64,000 nucleotides of DNA from Martensiomyces pterosporus (Eukaryota > Kickxellomycota > Kickxellomycetes > Kickxellales > Kickxellaceae). Each line of letters opens with the position of its first letter. The stretch's first letter is position 1. The position numbers and the translations under genes are program-made. Shown in pieces: positions 26,580 to 36,377 of this stretch. The notes under the pieces were generated by a model. The model saw nothing but the letters and a program-made list of their open reading frames with translations. It made no database searches and was not told the DNA's origin. The stretch covers positions 62,001 to 126,000 of the forward strand of contig MU603947.1 in NCBI GenBank assembly GCA_025201845.1. The letters are read 5' to 3'.

Positions 26580-28299
26580 GAGCCGGCTCTTGCGCTTTGC
26601 GTGCTCCGAGGAGGTGCTGTTGTCCGTATTAGCCGTTGTAGGGGGCAGATGCTATTCCACCCAGCGGAGCAAATAAAGAGACTGGAGCGTGTCCAGGCTG
26701 CAGAGGCGGTGTGAGGTGTTAATATCGAGGAGGGCCTTGAAGCTCACGGAGCATGCCCTCGGTTGTTGTTCCTGGCAGCTCGATGCAGAAGTGCTATTTT
26801 TAGAGGGTCAATTTACCGTCCGTGAGGTATACAGTCGCCTGAGTGTGCCGTTCGCTATCAGCAGCCTGGCGCCGATGGGTACCCACGCTGTGTGTGTATG
26901 CTAACAGAAGGAGGGAGGAGGCTGATTTTAACGGAGGGCAATGCGAAATGCACTGCTTGGAAAGAGGTGCGCCCGTGTCCCTTTTGTGCCTGCTGGTGGG
27001 AGCCTGGGTAGTACAAATTCAAAGAAGGAGCGTGGAAGAAAAGGAACTGCTGGAGGCACGCCCCTATTTTTGCTGCTGCCTCTTCTTTTGCTGCTGCTGC
27101 TTCTGCTTCTGCTCTTTTGGGAAGGCAGGGAGTAAAAAGAATAGCTGAATGGGAGAATACAAGATGAGGAGAGGAAATTAGGAGTAGAAAGCAAGATGCC
27201 GAGAAAAATAATACGTGAGGGGAAGGGAAGCAGAAAGGGAAGAGAACGAGTACACGTAGAATTAATAGAAAGATGTAAGCGCGACGACCGAAAAGCAAGG
27301 TTGCTCGTCCTTCGTCCTTCCTCTTTTGGGGAAGCACCAGCGTCTGGGAGTGAGTCCTCCGTTGCTACTCAATGAACAAAGTTACTTTGCTCGCAAACCT
27401 GCCGCTTGTGAGCCGATATATAGCAGCGCCCCACTTGGGATTTCTGGCGCAGGTGGGAACAGTGTTATATTTTGAAGAGATACGGATGTATGGAGGGGCA
27501 AAGGGATGCTGGAATGTTATTTTTCGCTGCATTTTGCTGCCGCAAAATAAAAGCGACGCGTGCTGCAGCGTCCATTCTTCGGTGCTATTCTTGTCCCTCT
27601 CCTTTGAACGTTCGCTTGTGCTGATACTGCTGTTGCTCGTTTTCGCTTTCCTGTTTGTTTTCTGATTGGCTTCTGCTCGCTCCCATTGCCCGGATACCAC
27701 TGTATCCCAGCACGACCTGCATCCCGGACGGAAGCCAGCACACAGCCCTCCCCGGTTCCTTGCTCTGGAGGCGGCTCCTGGTCGGCTGAGCGCTGCCCCG
27801 GGACTGAATGGGATCCAGTGCTCCTCTGGCCACTCGAGCTGCTGGCTGAACACACACACGAAATAAGCGAGCACTATATGCAATTGTGCGGCAGAAAGTG
27901 GAAATGCCTCTTAATGCACCACATGCCTCATAGCTGTCGATCTGGCCCTCGCTTTTAGAAGTAGAAATCAGCTGCGATCGACCAGCCTGCCTTGCCGATT
28001 CGAGCCTTGCGAGCCAGTGCGAGCTGCGACTCAGAGCACACCATGATGTCACGTGCAATGATTCGCTGATCACAGATCAGTGACTGCTGCTTTGTCTGCC
28101 TGGCGACTGCACCAGCCAGCCTGGGTGATAAGCAATTTTCAGATAGTGGTGCAGAGCGAGCGGCAGCGTCCAAGGCTGCAGATTTGCGTGTCTCATCGCC
28201 TCAATTTCTCCTTTCCTGCCAGCTTCGCTTTCTCTCGCTTCTCTTCGTCTATACAACCGTTTATTTCAAGCCTCGATTCGCTTTGAACACCGGAAAGAA
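26580..28299. promoter_or_regulatory. 1.7 kb divergent region between Tea1-like gene and ATP4
   Basis: I see no supported gene; the open frames on both strands lack domains. There is a CTG/CTT-rich pyrimidine tract at about 27065-27115, a single MCB-like ACGCGT at 27556-27561, an ATTGG (inverted CCAAT) near 27664, and TATATA near 27417. These are candidate promoter elements for two genes, of which ATP4 should be highly expressed. Confidence 0.4.
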
Positions 28300-29502
28300 A
28301 TGGCTCTCCGTCTTGCTTCCAAGAACCTCCCAGGTACGGCCCCTGCACTCCACGGATTCGCCGGATTGGGAAAATCAAAGAGGGCTTTCTGCTCCTCGCA
28401 TTGAATTTGTGTACGGAGTTCGCTCGAGAATCCGCCGCTAATCAACCCTGCTGCTGCTGTCTCTGAACATTTCCGCTTTGTAGCCCTTGCCCAGCGCGGC
28501 TTCGCTATGCGCCTGACTCCCGCTGGCGCCAACGCTCTCAGGTAAGAAGGACCAGCTCATAGCGTACTCTGCGCCGCACAGCAGCCAGCATGCAGCAGCT
28601 AACACTCTAATGCAATACCTCACTCTCCTGTATATTTCTCGGCGGACGGCAATCGGCGCTGGGGCAACCTCGGCTTTTGGACGTGTGTGTGTGCTCGTTT
28701 TTGCGGGATCTGTGGACATTGTGGCAACGCAACGTGCCTTGCGCTTCTCGGTTTGGTCGTCGTATAGGGCCTACTCGACCCAGAAGGGTACGTACTACTG
28801 GAGCTCTACGCGTACATGGCGCAGATGGATAGTGTGCACGCCAGAGCGCCTCTTACTAATTACTATGCCCCGCTGCCCCTTCAACATGCTTTAGACCGCG
28901 CTCCTGCTGAGGAGAAGGCCAACAGCATCATCGATGCCTTCCCCGGCAACTCCGTTGTTGCCAAGACCGGCTACTTCGCTGGTCTGACCGGTCTGACCGC
29001 GCTCCTTATCTCCAAGGAGATCTACGTTGTCAACGAGGAGACCATCCTCGTTGTCGCCTTTGGCTCGATTCTTGCTGTCCTTTACAAGGTGATCAAGGAG
29101 CCCTACACCAGCTGGGCCGACTCCCAGCTCCAGGCCATCCAGGATCTCCTTGTCAACGCCCGTGGCGAGCACAAGTCGGCTGTCCTCGAGCAGATCGAGG
29201 CCAAGTCCATGCTCAAGGACATTGTTACCTACACGAAGAGCCTCTTTGGCATGTCCAAGGAGATCGCCACGATGAACGCGCAGGCCTTTGAGCTCCAGCA
29301 GAAGGTCGCTCTTAACAGCGAGATTAAGGCCGTCCTCGACTCGTGGGTCCGCTACGAGAGCTCCGTCCGCGAGAACGAGCAGAAGGCGCTCGCGGAGAAG
29401 GTCATCGGCAATGTGCGTGCCCAGCTGACGAACCCTAAGACCCAGGACGAGATCATCGCTCAGTGCCTCCGTGACATCCAGGCAATTGCCAAGTCTGCTT
29501 AA
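28300..29502 (+). CDS. ATP4: Mitochondrial ATP synthase subunit b (four exons)
   Basis: Exons are 28300-28333, 28484-28541, 28768-28787 and 28895-29502, giving 239 residues. Donors are GTACGG, GTAAGA and GTACGT, and acceptors all end in TAG; phases match throughout. The first exons encode a mitochondrial presequence (MALRLASKNLP ... RGFAMRLTPAGANALRAYSTQK). Exon 4 carries the mature protein: a membrane hairpin (about 50-100; GYFAGLTGLTALLISKEIYVVN) and a long helix with KSMLKDIVTYTKSLFGMSKE, the peripheral stalk. Yeast Atp4 has 244 residues. Subunit b links F1 to Fo in the inner membrane. Exon 3 is only 20 bases. It converges with SIL1, 243 bases away. Confidence 0.9.
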
Positions 29503-29745
29503 GCAGAACCAGGCATGCACCATCCCGGGTGCTTCCCCTTCCATCTTTTGCTTTCTCTTCCCTGTTTAAGCTGAAGGGCCCAATTTCAATTACAGTTCTA
29601 TTCGTTGCACACTTGCCGTGCTGGCATCCACTGGCAAAAAGCGTATTTTCTTTGTTGCTGCTGTTTTGTAAAAGTACAAGGTGCTGGGTGCTGGGTGCAG
29701 AGGTGGAGCGTCGAAAAACACCCGCTAGACGGCACACACGCAAGT

Positions 29746-30981
29746 CTAGTTGCTGAGGTCAGTGAGAATCTGCTTGTACTCCTCAACATCGTTGGACTTT
29801 TCCTTCGCCACTCGGCCGAGCTCATCCCTCACCCATGGCTTCCAGCTGCCAGGCAGCTCGCAGGTGCTCTTGTACTGTGTTTTGAGCGACAATAGGGCGT
29901 GCGCGTACACTTGGCGCCGCTCGTACATCTCGTCCGTCTCACCGTCGCTGTCGATTGCCCACAGGTCGTCCACCAATTTGTTCGCCAGGATCTTGCACCA
30001 CACGGGGGCGTTTTGCGTAATAATGTTCTTTGAGTCCTGCGACTGGCCCGGATTGAAATCGGGATTAAAGAGATCCTCGACAAACCGCACCACGCGCAGC
30101 TCCAGCTTGCTGGCGTCCCCACTGCGGTCGCCGGTGCTGTCGGAATCGCTGGTGGGGCTGAGCTTGCTGAGCACGCGCAGTCCGCCGCGCTGTGCGAATT
30201 GTTCCAGTGCGCCTGGGTGGCCGCGAACGAGGGATGAGAGGGCAAATACGTGCTTGCCTGCCGCCTTCAAGTCATCTTCATCCTCCAGTATGTGGAGCAG
30301 TGATGGAATGGCGCCTGCGCGGTAGGCAATCCCTTGCAGACGCTGGTTGTTCTGCACGGTGGAGCCCAGTACAACTGATGACATCTGTCTGACGGAGGCT
30401 GGCCACGCCGGGATGCCGTGCGAGGTGGATGGGTCGCTGAGTCGCAGGAGGGCTGGAACCGCCAATGGGTCCTTCATCAGCTGGTCTGCATATCTGGTGT
30501 CGTGCACCAGCTCCTCCATTTCGCCTAGTGTCCCGACCACCGATCCATCCGTGGGACGGTCTGCCGGGGTGGTGGAGAGGTCCACGATGCGGTCGATATA
30601 CGACTGGAACCCGTCGCTTCCATGGCCCGTCGCCACTGCCGCCTGGTGGTGGCTCCCTGCATCCTTGTTGGTGTCTGGCACGATGGCTAGCGCATTTTTC
30701 TCGCCGTCTGTGTCCATCAGCCTGGCTCGGCGCTCGCCGGTCTCCATGTCGACTTGTATGTGAAGCCCTGGGGGAACGTCTTGGCCCGGGCGGACCACTT
30801 GGAACTCGGGCTTGGCTTCGAATGCGCGTGGGTAGCAGTCCTGCGTGCCGTTCTTGGCCACGCTGCAGACGGTGTCCTTGCCCACGTAGTGGTATGGTGG
30901 CTGGTCGTGGGTGCGAGCCAGGGAGCCGGCGAGACAGAGGCCGATGGCGGCGAGAAGCGAGAGTGTGTGAATTCGCACCAT
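29746..30981 (-). CDS. SIL1: SIL1-type nucleotide exchange factor of ER Hsp70
   Basis: The 411-residue protein begins with a signal peptide (about 1-22, TLSLLAAIGLCLAGSLA). The family block FQVVRPGQDVPPGLHIQVDMETGERRARL (about 60-90) matches SIL1/BAP. The remainder is an armadillo-like helical domain (PLAVPALLRLSDPSTSHGIP; QSSVVLGSTVQNNQRLQGIAYRAGAIPSLL type repeats) that in SIL1 wraps around the BiP/Kar2 nucleotide-binding domain and releases ADP. Yeast Sil1 has 421 residues. No C-terminal HDEL-type retention signal is seen; the protein ends TDLSN. It is divergent from the zinc-finger gene. Confidence 0.85.
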   Translation of the reverse strand: MVRIHTLSLLAAIGLCLAGSLARTHDQPPYHYVGKDTVCSVAKNGTQDCYPRAFEAKPEFQVVRPGQDVPPGLHIQVDMETGERRARLMDTDGEKNALAIVPDTNKDAGSHHQAAVATGHGSDGFQSYIDRIVDLSTTPADRPTDGSVVGTLGEMEELVHDTRYADQLMKDPLAVPALLRLSDPSTSHGIPAWPASVRQMSSVVLGSTVQNNQRLQGIAYRAGAIPSLLHILEDEDDLKAAGKHVFALSSLVRGHPGALEQFAQRGGLRVLSKLSPTSDSDSTGDRSGDASKLELRVVRFVEDLFNPDFNPGQSQDSKNIITQNAPVWCKILANKLVDDLWAIDSDGETDEMYERRQVYAHALLSLKTQYKSTCELPGSWKPWVRDELGRVAKEKSNDVEEYKQILTDLSN

Positions 30982-31396
30982 TCCACTTGTGCTGTCGTTC
31001 GGGTTGGTGATAAATGTAGAGGGGTCTCAAACGAGGGGCAGACTAAACAGTGCTGCAGAGAATCGAGGGGGGAGGGCCCCTTTTATCTTGACGGCCAGGG
31101 AAGGCCAGAGAAGGGGTGCCTTGGGCATGGCTGTAATGCGTTGGCCTCTCTCCGTGTACGTGTGCGCTAAACAGCCTGGCCACCTGGCCACTTTTGCAAC
31201 GTTCCCCCCCCCCTGATATCCAATGGCGCTTGGCCACAAAATATTTTGTCGAGATCAGCTGTATTCGAGGTGCCGATGCCATTGGGGGCGCAGGGAAGCT
31301 TCTTTTTCCTCCACCCAAGCGTCAGCTTTTTCTTTCATCATTTTCTGCTCTTTTTGCTAGCTCTCTCACTTTCCAAAGGCATTGATAAACTAAACC
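30982..31396. promoter_or_regulatory. Divergent promoter between SIL1 and zinc-finger gene
   Basis: This 415-base region holds a C-tract (31205-31213) and a CCAAT at about 31221. No gene is supported and no unfolded-protein-response element was recognised by eye. Confidence 0.3.
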
Positions 31397-31744
31397 ATGG
31401 GTAACGTAAGTGTTCACAAGATCAGCGCACAACCGCACACACACACACACAGCGCCGCAAGTTCCCAGCGAGTGCCCGAGGCTACTAACACCGCTTGCGC
31501 TGCTGATATGCTGTAGGGTGCTAAGGCTCAGATGAAGCGGGATCGTGCCAGCAAGGGCGCCAAGGGCGAGCAGCATAGCCAGCTGAAGGTCAACCAGAAG
31601 GCTATGAGCGTTGTTTGCCAGGTGTGCAGGACCCAGTTCCTCTGCACCATCAGCGCCAAGGCTCTCGAGGAGCACGCCGAGAACAAGCACAGCAAGACCA
31701 TCAAGGAGTGCTTCCCTGGCTTTGAGCCCCAGCCCAAGAAGTAA
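31397..31744 (+). CDS. Small zinc-finger protein of the 4F5/ZNF706-like family (two exons)
   Basis: Exon 1 is nine bases (31397-31405, Met-Gly-Asn) and exon 2 is 31517-31744, with a 111-base intron (GTAAGT ... TGTAG) containing a CA repeat. The joined protein has 78 residues: MGNGAKAQMKRDRASKGAKG, then a single C2H2-type finger CQVC-x17-H-x4-H and a short tail ending QPKK. The MGNG-K-x-x-M-KR-R start is the hallmark of the small eukaryotic 4F5/DUF1909 and ZNF706-like proteins. The molecular role is poorly known. The tiny first exon is supported because it restores the family N-terminus exactly. Confidence 0.85.
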
Positions 31745-32250
31745 AGCAAATCTGCGTCCTTTGTGATTAGATCCCCATCTTGGATGCAGAGCACTCGTAG
31801 CGTTGTTCAGCCCCCTTAATGTTGATAGCCCCGCAAACATCGCCAAAAGACACTTGTGAATGGACGGCGTGTGAGCTGCCCGCGTATCCAGCATAGTCTT
31901 GTATGCGAAGATGCACGGCTGGTGGGAATGCCCAATATGCGTGGCGTTTTGATATTGTGGACGCATAGCACAATACTGGACATGATGCAAACGAGGCATT
32001 TGTACACAATGATTTTCACACGTACACGCGCACACACGGCACTCTAGCTGACCGCTCTGGGAACGAGAAAAGTGCTCAAATGCCAGCGAGAGCGAGCGAG
32101 TAAGAGAGTGAGAGAATGAGGGAGTGAAAGAGTGAGAGAGTGAGAGACGATATAAGAGTGCTGCTAGATGGTGAGATCCGGGCATTCCCTAGCTTTTGCT
32201 TTGCATCTCACCCAGGCATCGTCATCACACTCAAATATCCTATCTTTGAA
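31745..32250. other. Intergenic region with GAGTGAGA repeats
   Basis: This 506-base stretch precedes the acyltransferase. An imperfect GAGTGAGA/GAGAGTGA repeat runs at about 32094-32148. No gene is supported. Confidence 0.4.
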
Positions 32251-33723
32251 ATGGAACAGTTCAAGCAGAACATAAGGTCCGAGACCATCAAGCTCTACCC
32301 AGCGACAGACAACATGGCGCTGACCGGCACCACGTTGGCATATATATTCTACAAGAACACCGAAGGCTCCGATGACTTTATGCCCCGCGATCTGCTGGAA
32401 ACAAGCTTCTACCAAGCCCTAGAATATTACCCGGCATTTGCCGGCACAATGACACGCTCGGGCTACGGAACCGTCCAAGTTGTCGTTGACAGGGACAACC
32501 TGAACATGCCTACATACGCCGATGTGCAGGACGACACCACGCACTTCAGCGATGCGGAGAGAGCAAACTTCCACTGGGACAGCTTCCCCAAGGGTGGCGA
32601 GGCCTACGACCTGCTGATGCACCCTGGAGAGGACGGCATAATGAGGCTGGCCAGCATCCGTGTCACTCGAATGGCAGAGAACAGCGGGCTGCTGATCTCG
32701 GGCATCCTGTCTCATGCTATCGTCGATGGTCTTGGCGCTGTGACTTTTCTGATGCTGTGGTCGTCGCTGTGCCGCCGCCTGCGCTCCCCAGAGCCAGAAT
32801 CAATCCCACTGCCCAACCCCATCTATGACCGCCGCATTGTGGCGAATATCTTTGCGCAGGGCTCCTCCCAACTGCCTGCAGACGAGATGGCCTACTTTGC
32901 AAAGCCCAACTGGGCTGCCAATTTCCTCGCCTGGGCCTCGCCGAACCTGCGCGGAACCCTGCACAATTACGTGAACAAGTCCACCTCAGACGAGGTGCAG
33001 ATATTCTACTTTTCTAAGGAGTCGCTGGACAGGCTCAGGGAGATGGTGAGCGAGCATGTGGACAAGAGCCAGCGCCTTTCAAGCAACAACATAATCACCG
33101 GGCTCTTTCGCAAGTGCTACGCCAGCGCCACCCTCGCCTACAGACAGAAGCAAGGCATGCTTAGCAGGCTGACCACGGCTGCCTACAGGTTCCTTGGCCT
33201 GACCAGCCCGTCGGTGGACGAACAGACCATGCTCATGTTCGCCGACCTCCGCTTCCGCTTTGGGATCCCAAAGAACTACACCGGCAATGCGGTCCTTGTC
33301 ACGCCCCAGGTGGACAGCATGCACAGCCTGGCGACCCCAGTCACTGGCGAGTCTCTTGCCAGAGCAGTTCTGCGTAATCGCCAGGATGTCGACAAGCACG
33401 ACAAGGAATACTGTGGTGCAATGGTCGATATGTATAATGCCAAGCCAGAGGCAACCCTGAGGATAACTACTGAGCTGGTGGGCGACCCCTCAACATTCGT
33501 TATCACAGACCAGTCGCGGTTCCCTCTGTTTGGCGTAGACTTTGGAAACGGCAACCCAGTGGAGTTCAAGGGCTCCAGAAAAATGCTGTCAAACATGGTG
33601 TTTTTGTCTCCTGCCCCACCGCCCAAGAACGGAATCAACGTCATCATATCTGCCATACCCGAGATTATCAGGGAGCTGCGTGCCAACGAGTCCTGGGCGG
33701 AGTTCTGCGAGACAGTCTATTAG
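32251..33723 (+). CDS. BAHD-type acyltransferase
   Basis: The 490-residue protein has the two hallmarks of the BAHD/transferase family: HxxxD (SHAIVDG, H155 and D159) in the middle and DFG-N-G (430-434; usually DFGWG) near the C-terminus. The histidine acts as the base that lets a hydroxyl or amine attack an acyl-CoA. The N-terminal half (YPAFAGTMT, then the HxxxD) and the C-terminal half form the usual two-lobed fold. Fungal relatives include trichothecene acetyltransferases and many uncharacterised enzymes; substrate cannot be inferred. The start at 32251 (MEQFKQNIRSETIKLYP) gives the normal family N-terminus. It stands alone, with no biosynthetic neighbours. Confidence 0.85.
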   Translation: MEQFKQNIRSETIKLYPATDNMALTGTTLAYIFYKNTEGSDDFMPRDLLETSFYQALEYYPAFAGTMTRSGYGTVQVVVDRDNLNMPTYADVQDDTTHFSDAERANFHWDSFPKGGEAYDLLMHPGEDGIMRLASIRVTRMAENSGLLISGILSHAIVDGLGAVTFLMLWSSLCRRLRSPEPESIPLPNPIYDRRIVANIFAQGSSQLPADEMAYFAKPNWAANFLAWASPNLRGTLHNYVNKSTSDEVQIFYFSKESLDRLREMVSEHVDKSQRLSSNNIITGLFRKCYASATLAYRQKQGMLSRLTTAAYRFLGLTSPSVDEQTMLMFADLRFRFGIPKNYTGNAVLVTPQVDSMHSLATPVTGESLARAVLRNRQDVDKHDKEYCGAMVDMYNAKPEATLRITTELVGDPSTFVITDQSRFPLFGVDFGNGNPVEFKGSRKMLSNMVFLSPAPPPKNGINVIISAIPEIIRELRANESWAEFCETVY

Positions 33724-33725
33724 TC

Positions 33726-33783
33726 TAGCGTAGCCATCATTTCTGATGATGATGATGGAGCCGATTAGCGTAGCCATCATTTC
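33726..33783 (+). repeat. Direct repeat with hairpin after the acyltransferase stop
   Basis: TAGCGTAGCCATCATTTC occurs at 33726-33743 and again at 33766-33783. Between them, CCATCAT and ATGATGG can pair as a short hairpin. It may lie in the 3' UTR. Confidence 0.6.
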
Positions 33784-33943
33784 CATTTGTTAGTTCAATA
33801 AGCAAGCGGTCCTTGACGCATCGTATTTTGAAAGCCAAAGGCAGATCTAACGGGCACAGCAAAAAGAAAAAAGGGACAGGAAGAAAAAGCGCAATGTACC
33901 GGTCAGCTGCAAGTATGTGCCATTCCATGCCCACCCCGCGCAA

Positions 33944-35970
33944 TCAATAGTTTCGGTTGGCAAAGTCATCCTCCGACATGTACGACGCAATGACGGTGCG
34001 ATCGGCGAATCGACGGCCAGCCAGCGCATTCAGGGCCACAGTAGCTTCGGCAGCACTAGCATACTTGATGAGGATCTTGCCGACTCCAGGGACCTCTGCA
34101 TCAGGCTGGTCGGGATTGGGTCGCGGGATGGCCAGCTCAACAATCACTCCGTGCTTGGCACACTCCTCCCGCACATCTTCCGTGATATCCTCGTACTCTT
34201 CTGGGTCAGCCAGCTCGTTCCTGGTCACCATGTTGAGCAGCTGCACGATCGGCGTGGGCTGCGCCTCGCCTGCGCTGGCCAGGGCATTCACTGCTGGCGC
34301 AAGACTAGGAGGCACAGAGTTGCTGTGTGGTACATATGAGGGCGGCGGGTGGCTGTAGGTTTGCTGCTGCTGGGGGTGTCCGTATTGCCCCTGTGCCTGG
34401 CTGCCGTGGGGAGGAGCATATCCCTGAGCCATGGACTGGTAGGTGTTGTTGCTGTTGTAGCCACCACCCATTTCCTGCAGCGGACGGTATTGCTGCTGCT
34501 GCTGGCTGTATTGGCCGTGCGGTGCGCGCGTGTTCTGCTGCATGTTCTGCTGCATGTTCTGCTGCGCGCTGCGTGCGCCAATGCTAGCGCGCTGGACAAT
34601 GAGGTGACGGTCGCCCAGCTCCATGCCATTCAGACCCTGGCACGCAACATCCGTGAGGTTGGGATCCACGTACTCGCAGAACGCAAACCCGCGCGACTGG
34701 TGCGTGGCGCTGTCCTTGACCAGGTTGAACGCCTTGAGCTCGCCAAACGCCCGCAAAAGCTCCATGACTTGGTCCTCATTGAGGTACGTCGGCAGTCCGC
34801 CAACATATATCTTGTTTGGCGAGTCGGGGACCGTGTTGGACAGCATTCCGGGAATATTCAGCACGGGTGGCCTGGGCTCCGATGTCTGGCCAGGCGGCGG
34901 AATGTAGTCCTTGGGCCGGCGGATCTTGAGCTTCTGGTTCTGGAAAGCCACGCCGTCCAGCCCCATGCCCATGGTCGCCTGCTCTGGGTCGCGGAACTCG
35001 ACAAAGGCATAGTTCTTGTCGTAGTTGATCTGGATGTTGAGCACCGGCAGCTCATCCTGCGGCGCAATGTTCAGCTGCACCATGAGGTTGTTGAAGAACG
35101 ACGCAATGCTGTCCTCGTTGATCCCGTAGGGGATGTTGCCCACATACAAGCGCCTTGCCTGCCTCGACGCAGTGCTGGGGAACTCCTTTTCGCCGCGGCT
35201 GCTCGGCCTAAACCTATCGTTTTCTTCCCTATGCGTGTGCTCGAACAAAACGCTGGGGTTAAACGAGGCCACATTGCGCGACCCCACAGCCTGCCCAGGC
35301 GGGGGGAACAGGCCAGACGCCTTGGCGTCCAGGGCCTGGATACTCTCAAACCCAGGCGGAGCCTGGTCCCATGCACTCAGCTTCTTTGGGCGCAGGTGCA
35401 AGGGCACGACGTCGCGAGAGCGCCTGCTGGTGCTACTTCTGTCGCGCGACCTGCGTCTGTGGCGGCTGTGGCTTCTGCCGCCCCGGCTGCGTGATCTCCG
35501 CCGGTATGTACGCGACCTGGAGCGCGACCGATCGCGGCTTCGGCGGTGGTAGTCGTGGTCGCGGTACCTGCTCTCGTGGTCGTAGTCGTATCCGCGTCGA
35601 GCGCTGCGGCTTCTCTGGCGCGACGAGCTAGCGGGTTCTCCCCTGGGCGACTGACTGGGGCGACGCCCCTCGCCTTGTCTGCCTGTGCGTGCCTCAGCGT
35701 CTCTCTTCAGCGTTTGGCCCATGCTTTTCAAGAACGAATCCGCCATCGACTCTATTTCGTTATTGGTGCGACGCGTGTTGCAGCACACAGGCATGTTAGC
35801 AAATGTGCATACGATTGAGAACAACGTCAATTTGAATCGGATGGGTGCGGTGTCTTACCTGCTCCGCGGTGCTGGTCTTTGGCGGTTCGGCGCGGCGACA
35901 CGACTGCTGCCTGTGCTTCCGCATCGTCGCCTACAGGCGTAATAGGTTCGTGATGAGAATCAGCAGCCAT
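33944..35970 (-). CDS. U2AF large subunit (two exons)
   Basis: Exon 1 is 35860-35970 and exon 2 is 33944-35749; joined, 638 residues. The protein recognises the 3' splice site polypyrimidine tract and recruits U2 snRNP. It has an RS-rich N-terminus (SRSRSRTYRRRSRSR), a U2AF35-binding type block, RRM1 (LYVGNIPYGINEDSIASFF ... NYAFVEF), RRM2 (KIYVGGLPTYLNEDQVMELL ... GFAFCEY), a Gln/Tyr-rich spacer with QQNM repeats, and a C-terminal UHM (PIVQLLNMVTRNELADPEEYEDI). The long spacer between RRM2 and UHM is unusual. The intron (35750-35859) has GTAAGA and a TGCTAAC branch point; the in-frame acceptor is GAG, two bases past a TAG. Translation from M at 35746 is the alternative. Confidence 0.85.
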
Positions 35971-36377
35971 GCTTTTGTTGTAAGTACTCCTGTCTCTTCA
36001 AAAAGTGCGTGGAGGGCGCGTGTGTCGAGCAGAATTCAGCTGTCCAAATCCCTGTTCTCTGGGTGCGGTGCCGAAGAAAAGAAGAAGCGATTCCGAACCT
36101 TTCTAGCGTCCTGCCAACAGCAGTGTCGTTTCTGTTGTCTCTTTTGAAAAGGCGGTTTACAAGAGCGCGAGCAATAAGCGCTGGAATGAAGCAAAGAGCA
36201 GAACCAAACTGCCAGAGCGTGCTGCTGAACGCGCTCTGCATTTTTCTTCCAGCTTCTGCAAAACGGCTGCTGCATTTTTGGCGACTCGTGATTGGCTGAT
36301 CCAGCCGTGATTCAGATATTAACACTGCTCAGCCCAAATAAAAGAGAAAATGCAAAGGGGAGCATGCTGGCATGCGC
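35971..36377. promoter_or_regulatory. Upstream region of U2AF65 and 3' side of MAD2
   Basis: Both genes are on the minus strand. An ATTGG (CCAAT for the minus strand) lies near 36291-36295, about 320 bases upstream of the U2AF start. No gene is supported in this 407-base stretch. Confidence 0.35.

Noticed and set aside
27365..27883. 172-codon minus frame between the Tea1-like gene and ATP4
   Set aside because: No domain, atypical composition, overlaps likely promoter.
32251..33723. Secondary-metabolite gene cluster around the BAHD acyltransferase
   Set aside because: Neighbours are a small zinc finger, SIL1 and U2AF65; no synthase, P450 or transporter is present.
34349..35494. 381-codon open frame antisense to U2AF65
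   Set aside because: Shadow of the RRM and RS coding sequence.
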